Shown here one piece after another: positions 1 through 7,939 of a stretch of 20,485 nucleotides of DNA. This DNA comes from Rhodobacteraceae bacterium UBA1943 (GTDB taxonomy: Bacteria > Pseudomonadota > Alphaproteobacteria > Rhodobacterales > Rhodobacteraceae): assembly GCA_002336845.1 (NCBI GenBank), contig DDEX01000089.1, positions 1 through 20,485 on the forward strand. Direction: 5' to 3'. Every line of letters begins with the position of its first letter. The first letter of the stretch is position 1. Both the position numbers and the translations under genes were made by a program. Below the pieces are notes generated by a model. The model searched no databases. It worked only from the letters and a program-made list of their open reading frames with translations, and was not told the origin of the DNA.

Positions 1-1
1 C

Positions 2-262
2 CAGATCGGCACCCTGACCGAGACCTTGCAGGCCGTCGATATGGCCCACCGCGCGCGTTACACCAACGTGATGTCGCACCGCTCGGGAGAGACCGAGGAC
101 AGCACCATCGCCGACCTTGCCGTGGCCACCAACTGCGGCCAGATCAAGACCGGCTCGCTGTCGCGGTCGGACCGGCTGGCGAAATACAACCAGTTGATCC
201 GGATTGAGGAAATGCTGGGAGAGACGGCGGAATATGCCGGGCGCAGCATCCTGAAGGGCTGA
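2..262 (+). CDS. eno: Enolase (phosphopyruvate hydratase), C-terminal 86 residues, 5' truncated by window edge
   Basis: This is the tail of the glycolytic enzyme that interconverts 2-phosphoglycerate and phosphoenolpyruvate in the cytosol. The reading frame is open from base 2, so the start lies outside the window. Seen directly: the enolase signature SHRSGETED followed by IADLAVA, then GQIKTGSLSRSDRLAKYNQL, which carries the Ser-His-Arg loop and the C-terminal substrate-side residues of the family, and a normal end shortly after YNQLIRIEE. The stop is TGA and a strong intrinsic terminator follows 35 bases later, so the transcript most likely ends here. Nothing is unusual in the visible part. 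Confidence 0.96.
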   Translation, partial: QIGTLTETLQAVDMAHRARYTNVMSHRSGETEDSTIADLAVATNCGQIKTGSLSRSDRLAKYNQLIRIEEMLGETAEYAGRSILKG

Positions 263-296
263 CACACACAGCGGCCCCCCTTTTGCAAGGAACTTG

Positions 297-319
297 CGGG
301 CGCCAATGGCGCCCGTTTT
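297..319 (+). terminator. Rho-independent terminator of eno
   Basis: A perfect 8-bp stem, CGGGCGCC / GGCGCCCG, closes a 3-base AAT loop and is followed at once by TTTT. It lies 35 bases after the enolase stop and 37 bases before the chosen start of the next gene, which is therefore probably transcribed separately or by read-through. Confidence 0.85.
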
Positions 320-356
320 GCATTGCAGGGCGCCGCCTTTCGGCTATGGCTTGGCG

Positions 357-896
357 ATGACCAAAATCATCCTGCTGAACAAACCCTATGACGTGCTGTG
401 CCAGTTCACCGATGGCGGCGGACGGCAGACGCTGGCCGATTTCGTACCTGTGAAGGGCGTTTACCCCGCCGGGCGGCTGGACCGCGACAGCGAAGGGCTG
501 GTGGTCTTGACCGATGATGGCAGGTTGCAGGCGCAAATCGCCGATCCCCGGCACAAGATGGCCAAAACCTATTTCGCGCAAGTGGAAGGCCTGCCGGACG
601 CGCCCGCGCTGGAGGCGTTGCGCAAGGGTGTCACCCTGAACGACGGCCCCACCCTGCCCGCCGGTGCAAGGCTGGCTGATCCGCCAGGCCTGTGGCCACG
701 CAACCCGCCGATCCGGGTGCGCCAGTCGATCCCCGATTGCTGGCTGGAATTGACCTTGCGCGAAGGGCGCAACCGTCAGGTGCGGCGGATGACGGCGGCG
801 GTGGGCCATCCCACCCTGCGGCTCATCCGCTGGCGGGTGGGCGACTGGGCACTGGACGATCTTGCCCCCGGTGACTGGCGTCAGATCACCCTGTGA
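357..896 (+). CDS. rluE: RsuA/RluE-family 23S rRNA pseudouridine synthase
   Basis: It isomerises a uridine in ribosomal RNA to pseudouridine; closest in layout to RluE, which modifies 23S U2457 in E. coli. The 179-aa protein has the family signature GRLDRDSEGLVVL at residues 39-51, with the catalytic Asp at 42. It also has KTYFAQVEG and the C-terminal block LREGRNRQVRRM, which contacts RNA. There is no N-terminal S4 domain, which fits RluE rather than RsuA, RluB or RluF. ATG 357 was chosen because the protein then opens with the usual ILLNKPYDVLCQFT strand. An upstream in-frame TTG at 294 lies at the edge of the eno terminator and was rejected. No clear Shine-Dalgarno sequence is visible. The exact target uridine is inferred from the family. 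Confidence 0.88.
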   Translation: MTKIILLNKPYDVLCQFTDGGGRQTLADFVPVKGVYPAGRLDRDSEGLVVLTDDGRLQAQIADPRHKMAKTYFAQVEGLPDAPALEALRKGVTLNDGPTLPAGARLADPPGLWPRNPPIRVRQSIPDCWLELTLREGRNRQVRRMTAAVGHPTLRLIRWRVGDWALDDLAPGDWRQITL

Positions 897-1051
897 CCTG
901 CCCGCCCCTTGCCCTCTCGAATCTTGGTGCCGGAAACCTTCGCAAGTGCCGTGCCAGACCCCTCTGTACCAGTGGAGCGTATGAACAGTGACGGGTCCGC
1001 GGCAATAGGCCTAAGCACCTGAAACGGCTAAATATTTGATATGAAAGGAAG

Positions 1052-1126
<75 letters not shown>

Positions 1127-1170
1127 ATCCTGTGCCGTCAGCGCGGTTGCGCTGTCTGCGTGGGCGGCTG

Positions 1171-1198
1171 ATTAGACGTTCTTCCTGCGGGGTGCAAG
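1171..1198 (-). promoter_or_regulatory. Probable sigma-70-type promoter of the tRNA-Thr gene
   Basis: On the minus strand CTTGCA is separated by 16 bases from TCTAAT, a 5 of 6 match to the -10 consensus. A C-rich spacer begins right after the -35 box. The -10 lies 45 bases before the mature tRNA 5' end, leaving room for a short leader. No other -10-like box is as good in this gap. It has not been tested experimentally. Confidence 0.55.
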
Positions 1199-1252
1199 AG
1201 CAAATCTGCCGCCTCTCTGGACGGCTTTTCACCGCTGGGGTAAGAGGACGCA

Positions 1253-1420
1253 ATGCAGGACATTCCCGGCAAGGCCCAACAGAAAAAGTCGCAGCAGCCT
1301 GCCTCTCGCGAGGATCGGCTGAAGGCGGCGCTCAAGGCCAATATGGCGCGGCGCAAGGCTCAGGCCCGGGCGCGCCAGAATGCTGCCGGGGATGAGGACA
1401 ACGAAACAGGCGAAGAATAG
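1253..1420 (+). CDS. Small basic hypothetical protein (55 aa) leading the murA operon
   Basis: The 55-residue protein is rich in Lys, Arg, Gln and Ala in its first 42 residues (for example KAQQKKSQQ and MARRKAQARARQ) and ends in an acidic tail GDEDNETGEE. It is predicted to be largely helical, with no signal peptide or membrane segment. ATG 1253 is preceded by AAGAGGA at suitable spacing. The TAG stop lies 10 bases before the murA start, so the two are likely co-transcribed. The amino-acid pattern and operon position suggest a real gene, but I do not recognise a named family. The charge pattern might suit nucleic-acid or ribosome binding, which is only inference. Confidence 0.66.
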   Translation: MQDIPGKAQQKKSQQPASREDRLKAALKANMARRKAQARARQNAAGDEDNETGEE

Positions 1421-1430
1421 GCGGGCGGCA

Positions 1431-2699
1431 ATGGATTCGATTCTGGTCAAGGGCAACGGGGCGTTGAACGGGGTAATTCCGATCGCGGGGGCCAAGAACG
1501 CCTGCCTGACGCTGATGCCGGCCACGCTTCTCAGCGAGGAGCCGCTGACGCTGACCAATGCGCCGCGCCTGTCTGACATTCGCACCATGACGCAGCTTTT
1601 GCAGTCGCTGGGGGCCGAGGTCGCGCCCCTGAAGGACGGGCTGGTTCTTGCAATGTCATCGCACGCGCTGACCAGCCATGTGGCAGATTACGACATCGTG
1701 CGGAAGATGCGGGCCTCGATCCTGGTCCTTGGCCCGATGCTGGCGCGCGATGGGCAGGCGGTGGTTTCCTTGCCCGGCGGTTGCGCAATCGGCGCGCGGC
1801 CCGTGGATTTGCACCTGAAGGCGCTGGAGGCGATGGGGGCAGAGCTGGACCTGCGCGAAGGCTATGTTCATGCCAAGGCCATCGGCGGGCGATTGAAAGG
1901 GGCGGTGTTCGAGTTTCCCTTTGTCTCGGTCGGCGCGACCGAGAATGCCTTGATGGCAGCGACTTTGGCCAAGGGCACCACGGTTCTGAAGAATGCCGCG
2001 CGCGAACCGGAGATCGTCGATCTGGCGCAATGCCTGCGCAAGATGGGCGCGCAGATCGAGGGCGAGGGCACCGGCACCATCACCATTCAGGGCGTTGACC
2101 GGCTGCACGGGGCGACCCATCAGGTCGTGACCGACCGGATCGAGCTGGGCACCTATATGCTGGTGCCTGCGATCTGTGGCGGCGAGGTCGAACTGTTGGG
2201 CGGGCGGCTGTCGCTGGTGGGGGCCTTTGCTGAAAAGCTGGATCAGGCGGGTGTTTCGGTCAGCGAAACCGAACGCGGGCTGAAGGTCAGCCGCAAGAAT
2301 GGCCGGGTGAAGGCGGTGGATGTGGTGACCGAGCCCTTCCCCGGTTTTCCCACCGACCTGCAGGCGCAGATGATGGCGCTGCTTTGCACCGCCGACGGCA
2401 CATCGGTGCTGGAAGAGCGGATCTTCGAGAACCGCTTCATGCACGCCCCCGAGCTGACCCGGATGGGCGCGCAGATCGAAGTTCATGGCGGCACGGCCAC
2501 CGTTCACGGCGTAGAAAAGCTGAAAGGGGCACGGGTCATGGCGACTGACCTGCGCGCCAGCGTCAGCCTGATCCTGGCAGCCCTTGCGGCGGAAGGGGAA
2601 ACCGTGGTCAGCCGGGTCTATCACCTTGACAGAGGCTATGAGCGGGTTGAGGAAAAGCTTTCGGCCTGTGGTGCCTTGATCGAACGGATATCGTCATGA
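1431..2699 (+). CDS. murA: UDP-N-acetylglucosamine 1-carboxyvinyltransferase MurA
   Basis: It catalyses the first committed step of peptidoglycan synthesis, transferring enolpyruvate from PEP to UDP-GlcNAc in the cytosol. The 422-aa length is normal. The substrate-binding Lys22-Asn23 sit in AGAKNACL and the PEP-reactive Cys118 in PGGCAIGARP, so the enzyme should be sensitive to fosfomycin as far as that residue decides. PTDLQAQ and RFMHAPELTRMGA are further family blocks. ATG 1431 was preferred over an in-frame codon at 1380, which would overlap the preceding small gene and add 17 residues not typical of MurA. The end overlaps the next gene by ATGA, indicating translational coupling. Confidence 0.97.
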   Translation: MDSILVKGNGALNGVIPIAGAKNACLTLMPATLLSEEPLTLTNAPRLSDIRTMTQLLQSLGAEVAPLKDGLVLAMSSHALTSHVADYDIVRKMRASILVLGPMLARDGQAVVSLPGGCAIGARPVDLHLKALEAMGAELDLREGYVHAKAIGGRLKGAVFEFPFVSVGATENALMAATLAKGTTVLKNAAREPEIVDLAQCLRKMGAQIEGEGTGTITIQGVDRLHGATHQVVTDRIELGTYMLVPAICGGEVELLGGRLSLVGAFAEKLDQAGVSVSETERGLKVSRKNGRVKAVDVVTEPFPGFPTDLQAQMMALLCTADGTSVLEERIFENRFMHAPELTRMGAQIEVHGGTATVHGVEKLKGARVMATDLRASVSLILAALAAEGETVVSRVYHLDRGYERVEEKLSACGALIERISS

Positions 2700-3169
2700 C
2701 TGACGCACGGTATGAAGATGGCGACGAACAGCCCCTGCGCCTGATTGCCCGCGCGACCGAAGACCTGCCCGTGCTGGCGGCCCTGGTACAGGACGCGGTG
2801 CTTTCGGCGGCGGACATGACCTATGCCCGCCCGCGCCGCCGCTTTGCAATCTTCCTCAACCGCTTTCGCTGGGAGGACCGCGAGGCTGCGGTCGCGGCAC
2901 ACCGGCCGTATGAGCGGGTGCGGGCACTGCTGGTTGCCGAAGAGGTGCTGGCGGTCAAGACCCAGGGCATCCAGCGCGACGCCGAGACGGTTCTGTCGCT
3001 TTTGGACATCAGCTTTGCCGACAAAGGAGAAGGTGCGGGCACCATTACGCTTACCTTTGCCGGTGACGGCGCGATCGCGCTGGAGGTGGAGGCGCTGGAC
3101 CTGTCATTGCGCGATGTAACACGGCCCTACATCGCACCTTCGGGCAAGGTGCCGGATCACGGGGCGTAA
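2696..3169 (+). CDS. DUF2948 family protein
   Basis: A 157-aa soluble protein of unknown function. The segment LRLIARATEDLPVLAALVQD near the N-terminus, the basic block ARPRRRFAIFLNRFRWED around residues 44-61, and the C-terminal DVTRPYIAPSGKVPDHGA are the features by which I recognise DUF2948, a family found mainly in alphaproteobacteria. It starts inside the murA stop codon (ATGA overlap), so it is coupled to cell-wall precursor synthesis at the level of expression. In many Rhodobacteraceae the same gene follows murA and is itself followed by hisD; here hisD is absent. No catalytic residues can be assigned. Confidence 0.85.
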   Translation: MTDARYEDGDEQPLRLIARATEDLPVLAALVQDAVLSAADMTYARPRRRFAIFLNRFRWEDREAAVAAHRPYERVRALLVAEEVLAVKTQGIQRDAETVLSLLDISFADKGEGAGTITLTFAGDGAIALEVEALDLSLRDVTRPYIAPSGKVPDHGA

Positions 3170-3212
3170 GGCCCACCCATGCCCTCTGCCGCCTGCCAAG
3201 TGCGGCAAAGAC

Positions 3213-3240
3213 CGGCCGAAGTTGGCTGACGGCCGCTTTT
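3213..3240 (+). terminator. Weak candidate terminator after the murA-DUF2948 operon
   Basis: The self-complementary hexamer CGGCCG occurs twice, at 3213-3218 and 3230-3235, and can form a 6-bp stem with an 11-base loop. It is followed by C and TTTT. The rest of the 3170-3443 gap holds no convincing gene; a short perfect hairpin GCATT-GCC-AATGC lies at 3422-3434 just beyond the opposing gene, without a T run on either strand. Confidence 0.35.
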
Positions 3241-3443
3241 GCCCGTAAATTGAGCTTATGCGCGAAATAGGGCGGGCTTCCCAACAGTCAGAGATGAAAA
3301 CTGCTGCCCAACCCGGCGTTTGCGTTCTCTTGGTAGTCAAACTCATCGCAGCAGGATCGTTGCTTGCCCAACCTGCGCAACCCGCAATCGTGCTGTTGAC
3401 CTGTGGGGACTATGGCACATGGCATTGCCAATGCGTCTGTGGC

Positions 3444-4406
3444 TCAGCCCAGCCGGTACAGCCGCCACTTCATCCGCTCTTGCCAGTTGGCGCAGCGCCA
3501 GACGGCGGCTTTCAGATCGGCGGCGACATCGGGCGATGGCGGAGCGTGACGCATCAGGCGGGTGGCATGGCGCACCAGGGCATGATGTTGCACAGACGCG
3601 CGGCCAGAGACCGTCACAAGGCGGTCCAGCGCATGGGCCAAGGTATGGGCCAGCGCATCGCGCGAACCGTTCGGGTCCAGCGGCGGCTGCCCGGCATCGC
3701 GCAAAAAGTGGTTGGTTGCCGCCGTCACGCTGAACTGGGTATGGCGATGGCGGTTTTGCGGGCCGGAGCTGCGTGCATCGTGACGGCGCATCTGCAACAG
3801 GCCGGACGGCAGGTTGCCAAACCGCGCCCGCCCGATCAGCCGCAGCCACAGATCATAGTCCTGCGCAAAGACAAAGCGCGGATCATAGCCGCCCACCGCC
3901 TGCACCACCTGCCTGCGAAACATCACCGACGGGTGGCAAAGCGCATTGGCATGGGGCAGATTACGGATGATGTTGGCGTGATCCTGCATCGGCACCCGCA
4001 ATCCACGCAGCCGCCCCCCCTGTGCGCTGGCAAGCCGGAAATAGCCGCTGCCCAGAACGTCAAGCTGCTGCTCTTTCATCGCGGTCATTTGCAAATGCAG
4101 CCGGTCCGGCAGAGCCACGTCATCCCCGTCCATACGGGCGACAAAATCCGCCGTGATTGTGGCCAGACCGGCCTGCAAGGCGGCGGCAAGCCCCAGGTTC
4201 TGGCCAAGAACGATCAGGCGGATTCGACTGTCCTGCCGCGCGGCCGCGGCGATCACCTCGGCGGAACCATCGGTCGATCCATCATCGACGATGACAAAAT
4301 CGAAGGCCCGATGCGTTTGCGCCAGGATAGAGGCAATGGCCTGCCCCAGAAACGGGCGCTGATTGAAGACCGTCAGCAAGACCGCAAGGCTTGGCGTTCC
4401 GGTCAT
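3444..4406 (-). CDS. Family 2 glycosyltransferase (GT-A fold)
   Basis: It probably transfers a sugar from a nucleotide-sugar donor to a polysaccharide, lipid or protein acceptor on the cytosolic side. The 320-aa protein opens with LAVLLTVFNQRPFLGQAI. It carries the nucleotide-binding DDGSTDGS at 41-48 and the metal-binding MDGDD at 92-96, the GT2 equivalent of DXD. The GGYDPRFVFAQDYDLWLRL block contains the Asp-rich ED/QDYDLW motif near the acceptor site. There are no membrane helices. ATG 4406 overlaps the stop of the sulfotransferase by ATGA, so this is the last gene of a four-gene operon. Donor and acceptor cannot be told from sequence; the operon partner suggests a sulfated glycan, which is inference. 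Confidence 0.88.
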   Translation of the reverse strand: MTGTPSLAVLLTVFNQRPFLGQAIASILAQTHRAFDFVIVDDGSTDGSAEVIAAAARQDSRIRLIVLGQNLGLAAALQAGLATITADFVARMDGDDVALPDRLHLQMTAMKEQQLDVLGSGYFRLASAQGGRLRGLRVPMQDHANIIRNLPHANALCHPSVMFRRQVVQAVGGYDPRFVFAQDYDLWLRLIGRARFGNLPSGLLQMRRHDARSSGPQNRHRHTQFSVTAATNHFLRDAGQPPLDPNGSRDALAHTLAHALDRLVTVSGRASVQHHALVRHATRLMRHAPPSPDVAADLKAAVWRCANWQERMKWRLYRLG

Positions 4407-5047
4407 GCAGGCGCTCCGTTCGCTTGTGGAACATAGGGCGGGGGAATATTGTCCGGGTCGTAGGAAAATCTATCGAAATCGGTGCCGTATGCCAATCTCA
4501 GGCGGGCAAGACTGGTCTGCGACGGGGTGACAGGGACCTCTGGCGAGGAGTTGCGCCAGGCAAGCCCGGCAGTCAGGTCTCGCCCGGTCAATGCCGAAAT
4601 CGCGGCCAGCGGCGCATTCAGGCCATCTTCATGGCGAAACACCCGGCAATCGGACAGCAGATAGTCACCTTGCGGGCGGAAATGATTGTCGCGATACCCC
4701 GGGTCGCGATGACTGCGCGCAAGAGAGTATCGCAACCAGCCGTCAAAGCCCAAAAGGCCCGCCAGATGCAGGCCCGTCTTGCGCCGCTGATAGCGGTATT
4801 CGGACAGGGCGCGCGCCACAGGGTGGCGCACCACCATGAAGATGAAGTCGAAATCAGCCGGATCATAGACCTGCAAGATCACCGAGGCCGGGGCGTGGCG
4901 CGGTGCAAGGCGCTGGCCGCCAAGGCGGACCGGCAGATCAAAGCGTATCTGGCCCGCAGCCCGCAGCGCGGCCGAAATGGCAGTGCCGCCGGTCTTTGGC
5001 ACATGCAGGAACAGGATGCGGCGGCCCTCAATGCTGAAAACCGGCAT
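4403..5047 (-). CDS. Sulfotransferase family protein (PAPS-dependent, Sulfotransfer_2-like)
   Basis: It likely moves a sulfuryl group from PAPS to a hydroxyl of a carbohydrate or other acceptor. The 214-aa protein has the 5'-phosphosulfate loop FLHVPKTGGTAI, with PKTGGT at 17-22. It also has the 3'-phosphate motif VVRHPVARALSEYRY, with Arg74 and Ser82 at the expected positions. The length is at the short end for this family but both PAPS motifs and the C-terminal part are intact. ATG 5047 is chosen because GGGGGG lies 5 bases upstream; a GTG at 5053 would leave no room for a ribosome site. The start lies 20 bases inside the TRAP permease gene, and the stop overlaps the GT2 start by ATGA. The substrate is unknown. 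Confidence 0.83.
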   Translation of the reverse strand: MPVFSIEGRRILFLHVPKTGGTAISAALRAAGQIRFDLPVRLGGQRLAPRHAPASVILQVYDPADFDFIFMVVRHPVARALSEYRYQRRKTGLHLAGLLGFDGWLRYSLARSHRDPGYRDNHFRPQGDYLLSDCRVFRHEDGLNAPLAAISALTGRDLTAGLAWRNSSPEVPVTPSQTSLARLRLAYGTDFDRFSYDPDNIPPPYVPQANGAPA

Positions 5048-6983
5048 TGGCACCCCCCTGTTTCATGCCGCGCCTGCGGCGACCGCCCGACAGCCAGGCG
5101 ACCATGGTCAGGCCCAGCGCACCGCACACCGCAAGCCCTGTGGGAAACCAGCCGATCCCCGGCCACGCCAGCGGCACCCCTGCCAGACAAAGGGCCAGCG
5201 CGGCAAGGATCGGCGCTGGCCAGGACAGCCCCGCCACCAGCGCCCCCACCGCGACCAACCCGGCGAAAACTCCGGCAAGACTGGCCGCGACCTGCTGCGC
5301 TGGCCCGACCAGAACCAGCCCCGGCGCATAGACGAACAGGAACGGCACGACATAAATAATCCAGCCGAACCGCATCGCGGCCCAGGCCGTCGCCGAAAAC
5401 GAGGCGCCGGATATGCCGCTGGCGGCCAGCGCGGCAAAGGCCACTGGTGGAGTGATCATCGACACCATGCCGTAATAGAGCACGAACAGATGCGCCGCGA
5501 TGACCGGCACGCCCAGCGCAACCAGACTGGGGGCCAGCAGCGTGCCGACGATGACATAGACCCCGGTCGTCGCCATGCCGGTGCCCAGCAACAGCGCCGC
5601 AACCGCCGTCAGCACCAGCGACAGGAACAGGCTGGTTTCGCCCAGACTGCGGATTGCCAGCGTCAGGCTGACATCCAGTCCCGTCATCGCCAGCACGCCG
5701 ACAATCACGCCCAGGGCAGACCCCGCCACCACCAACCCGGCCCCGGCGCGGACCGTCCCGGCCCCAACCGCCACAAGGCGCGACCAGACCCGGCGCGGCC
5801 CCTGCAACCCGAACGCAACCGCCAGCGCCGAGGCGATGCCGCCGATCCCGGCAAGCTCTGTCATCCGGTCGCCGCGAAACATGAGGACCGAGATCACCAG
5901 CATCGGCGCCAGATGCCACAGATCCGACCAGCACAGATCGCGCTGCTGCGCCTGAAACCGCGCCTCGTCCTCGGGCGACAGGACCGGGACGGCCCTGCCC
6001 TCGATCTGGCGGCCCAGCCAGGTCGCCTGATGAAACATCACGGCAAAACAGATCAATGCCGGCACCGCCGCCGCCAGCGCGATGCTGCCATAGGGAATGC
6101 CGGTCAGGTCGGACATGATGAAGGCCGCCGCCCCCATCACTGGCGGCGTCACCTGCCCCATGGTCGAAGACACCGCCTCGATTCCGCCCGCCATCGGGGC
6201 CGACACCCCGATGCGCCGCATTCCCAGTATCGTGAAGGTGCCAGAGGTAAGCACATTCGACGTGGCACTGCCCGACACCAGCCCGAACAGCGCCGAGGAT
6301 ACCACCGTGGCCTTGATCGCCACGCCCTTGCCCCGGCGCGATACCACCCGCGCCAGCGCATCTATCGCCGCCGTTCCGCCCGACACCTCATAGGCCGCGC
6401 CAAACAGGATATAGATCACCACGGTTCCCGCGATCACCCGTAACGAGCCGCCCAGAAATCCGTTGCCGCCAAAGACCAGATAGACGCCATAACGGTCTGC
6501 CCCCAGCGGCGGGGCATCAAAGGGCGCGGGCAGAAACTGCGCCAGATAGCCGACAACAAGAACCCCCGCCAGCAACCAGAACGTGGGCGCCCCCGATGTC
6601 AGCAGTACCGCAATCGCGACCAGCCCCGTCATGGCAACCGCGACCGTAACCAGAACTGGTGTTGGCGCGATGAACAGCGCGGAATCGTCCCCGAAATGGT
6701 GAAACAGGAACGCCGCAGCCCCTATTGCCAGAATGCCCGCCGCCACACTGGCCGCCCGCCTCACCCCTTTGATACGCACAGCCCAGGACCAGAACACCCA
6801 TGCCAGCGCCGCCCCCAGTTCTGCCGCCAGAAACTGGTCGCCGACAAAGCGGCTGCGCAACTGGCGCAGCGGGTCAAGTGCCCACAGGATCGGCAAGGCA
6901 AGGACGACCACCCCGGCCACGACAGCCAGAACACCCGTCACCCCTGCGCTTTTCCTGTCGTGTTCCTGTGAAGGCGGGGTCAA
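5028..6983 (-). CDS. TRAP transporter permease, fused 4TM-12TM subunit (TAXI type)
   Basis: This is the membrane component of a sodium- or proton-driven, binding-protein-dependent uptake system in the inner membrane. The 651-aa protein is strongly hydrophobic throughout. An N-terminal part (roughly residues 15-150, DctQ-like) is fused to a DctM-like part. The latter holds the conserved blocks GLVSGSATSNVLTSGTFTI around 234-252 and EAVSSTMGQVTPPVMGAAAF at 269-288, characteristic of TAXI-associated fused permeases. The frame begins with TTG at 6983, whose TTGA overlaps the stop of the solute-binding gene; an internal GTG at 6941 is an alternative start. It ends in a basic RRRRGMKQGG tail and overlaps the sulfotransferase gene. 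The transported compound is not predictable; dicarboxylates and glutamate are known for the class. Confidence 0.92.
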   Translation of the reverse strand: MTPPSQEHDRKSAGVTGVLAVVAGVVVLALPILWALDPLRQLRSRFVGDQFLAAELGAALAWVFWSWAVRIKGVRRAASVAAGILAIGAAAFLFHHFGDDSALFIAPTPVLVTVAVAMTGLVAIAVLLTSGAPTFWLLAGVLVVGYLAQFLPAPFDAPPLGADRYGVYLVFGGNGFLGGSLRVIAGTVVIYILFGAAYEVSGGTAAIDALARVVSRRGKGVAIKATVVSSALFGLVSGSATSNVLTSGTFTILGMRRIGVSAPMAGGIEAVSSTMGQVTPPVMGAAAFIMSDLTGIPYGSIALAAAVPALICFAVMFHQATWLGRQIEGRAVPVLSPEDEARFQAQQRDLCWSDLWHLAPMLVISVLMFRGDRMTELAGIGGIASALAVAFGLQGPRRVWSRLVAVGAGTVRAGAGLVVAGSALGVIVGVLAMTGLDVSLTLAIRSLGETSLFLSLVLTAVAALLLGTGMATTGVYVIVGTLLAPSLVALGVPVIAAHLFVLYYGMVSMITPPVAFAALAASGISGASFSATAWAAMRFGWIIYVVPFLFVYAPGLVLVGPAQQVAASLAGVFAGLVAVGALVAGLSWPAPILAALALCLAGVPLAWPGIGWFPTGLAVCGALGLTMVAWLSGGRRRRGMKQGGANAGFQH

Positions 6984-7939
6984 GGGGTCTGGCCATGCTC
7001 TTTGAACCAGGCCAACGCCGCCGGGTGATAGGGCACCCCGATATCGACATTCATCGCCTGTGGCTCAAACCAGGCCAGACCGGCCACCGACTCGACCATG
7101 GCGGCCTTGCCTTCGGCCATCGACGTCAACAGGGCCGCCACATTGGCATCCGGCTCTTTCGCATGGGTATAGACGAAGTAATCGTATTGCAGCACTTCGG
7201 TCGGCGCGCTGATCGTCGTCAGGTTCGGGGCCGGTTGCAGCTCGTACAGGCTGGCGACGGGCACGATTTCCTTGACCCTGGCGGCGGCGGCGGCATCGCT
7301 GCCCATCGGCAGCGGCGTGATGCCGCCCACATCCTTGGCCACCTGTTCATCGCGCGGGGTGCCGATAACATGGATAAAGGCATCCAGATCTCCGGCCACG
7401 AAGGATTCCGCCATGGCGGTAAAGTTCGGGACCGTTACCTTTTCCACATCGCCATAGCCAAGCCCGCCGCTGGCCAGCATCGCCGAAATCAGGCTTTCGC
7501 CGGTCACGGCCTGCGGAAAACCTGCCGGCAGCCGCTTGCCCTTCAGATCGGCGATCGAGGTGATGCCACTGTCCGCCCGCACCGCCAGAACCATGCGCAT
7601 CGGCACCAGCCGGGCAACCAGTTGCAGGTCGCCAAGCTGGTAATCCTTGAACTTGCCTTCCCCCATATAGGCCTGACGAATGGCGATGGCGTTCTCCAGC
7701 CCGAAATCGACCTGCCCCAGATTCACAAAGGTGCTGGCCTGACTGGTGCTGTCATAGGGCTGGGGCCGCAGGTCCATCCCGGCGACGTCGGTTGCCGCCT
7801 TGCCGATGGCCAGTGCGTAGTTATAGGTCGATGACCCCTGCGCCGCCGAGGCGATCGTCACCGGCTCGGCTTTCGCGATGCCCGCCCCGCACAGCGCGAT
7901 GCCCAGTACCAGGAAAATTCCCCTTGATGCCTTAGCCAT
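6980..7939 (-). CDS. TAXI-family TRAP transporter solute-binding protein
   Basis: The 319-aa periplasmic protein captures the substrate and delivers it to the fused permease encoded immediately downstream. A Sec signal peptide is clear: basic start MAKASRG, hydrophobic core FLVLGIALCGAG, and an AKA cleavage site after residue 24. The mature protein begins VTIASAAQGSSTYNYALAIG, the TAXI pattern in which a Gly-Ser-rich turn binds ligand. The DFGLENA and VTVPNFTAMAESFVAGDLDAFIH segments also fit the family. ATG 7939 has a GGGGGA ribosome site. It is the first gene of the operon, so its promoter should lie in 7940-8091. Confidence 0.92.
   Translation of the reverse strand: MAKASRGIFLVLGIALCGAGIAKAEPVTIASAAQGSSTYNYALAIGKAATDVAGMDLRPQPYDSTSQASTFVNLGQVDFGLENAIAIRQAYMGEGKFKDYQLGDLQLVARLVPMRMVLAVRADSGITSIADLKGKRLPAGFPQAVTGESLISAMLASGGLGYGDVEKVTVPNFTAMAESFVAGDLDAFIHVIGTPRDEQVAKDVGGITPLPMGSDAAAAARVKEIVPVASLYELQPAPNLTTISAPTEVLQYDYFVYTHAKEPDANVAALLTSMAEGKAAMVESVAGLAWFEPQAMNVDIGVPYHPAALAWFKEHGQTP

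Noticed and set aside
294..356. In-frame upstream extension of the pseudouridine synthase from TTG 294
   Set aside because: The start lies at the edge of the eno terminator stem and the added 21 residues do not resemble family N-termini.
3258..4436. A 392-codon plus-strand frame starting in the gap after DUF2948, with a signal-peptide-like opening near 3294
   Set aside because: Most of it is antisense to the GT2 gene with its DDGSTD and DGDD motifs; the hydrophobic opening is short and not continued by a plausible mature protein.
4977..6443. A 488-codon plus-strand frame opposite the TRAP permease
   Set aside because: Extremely rich in Arg, His and Gln, the mirror of hydrophobic codons on the other strand; no domain.
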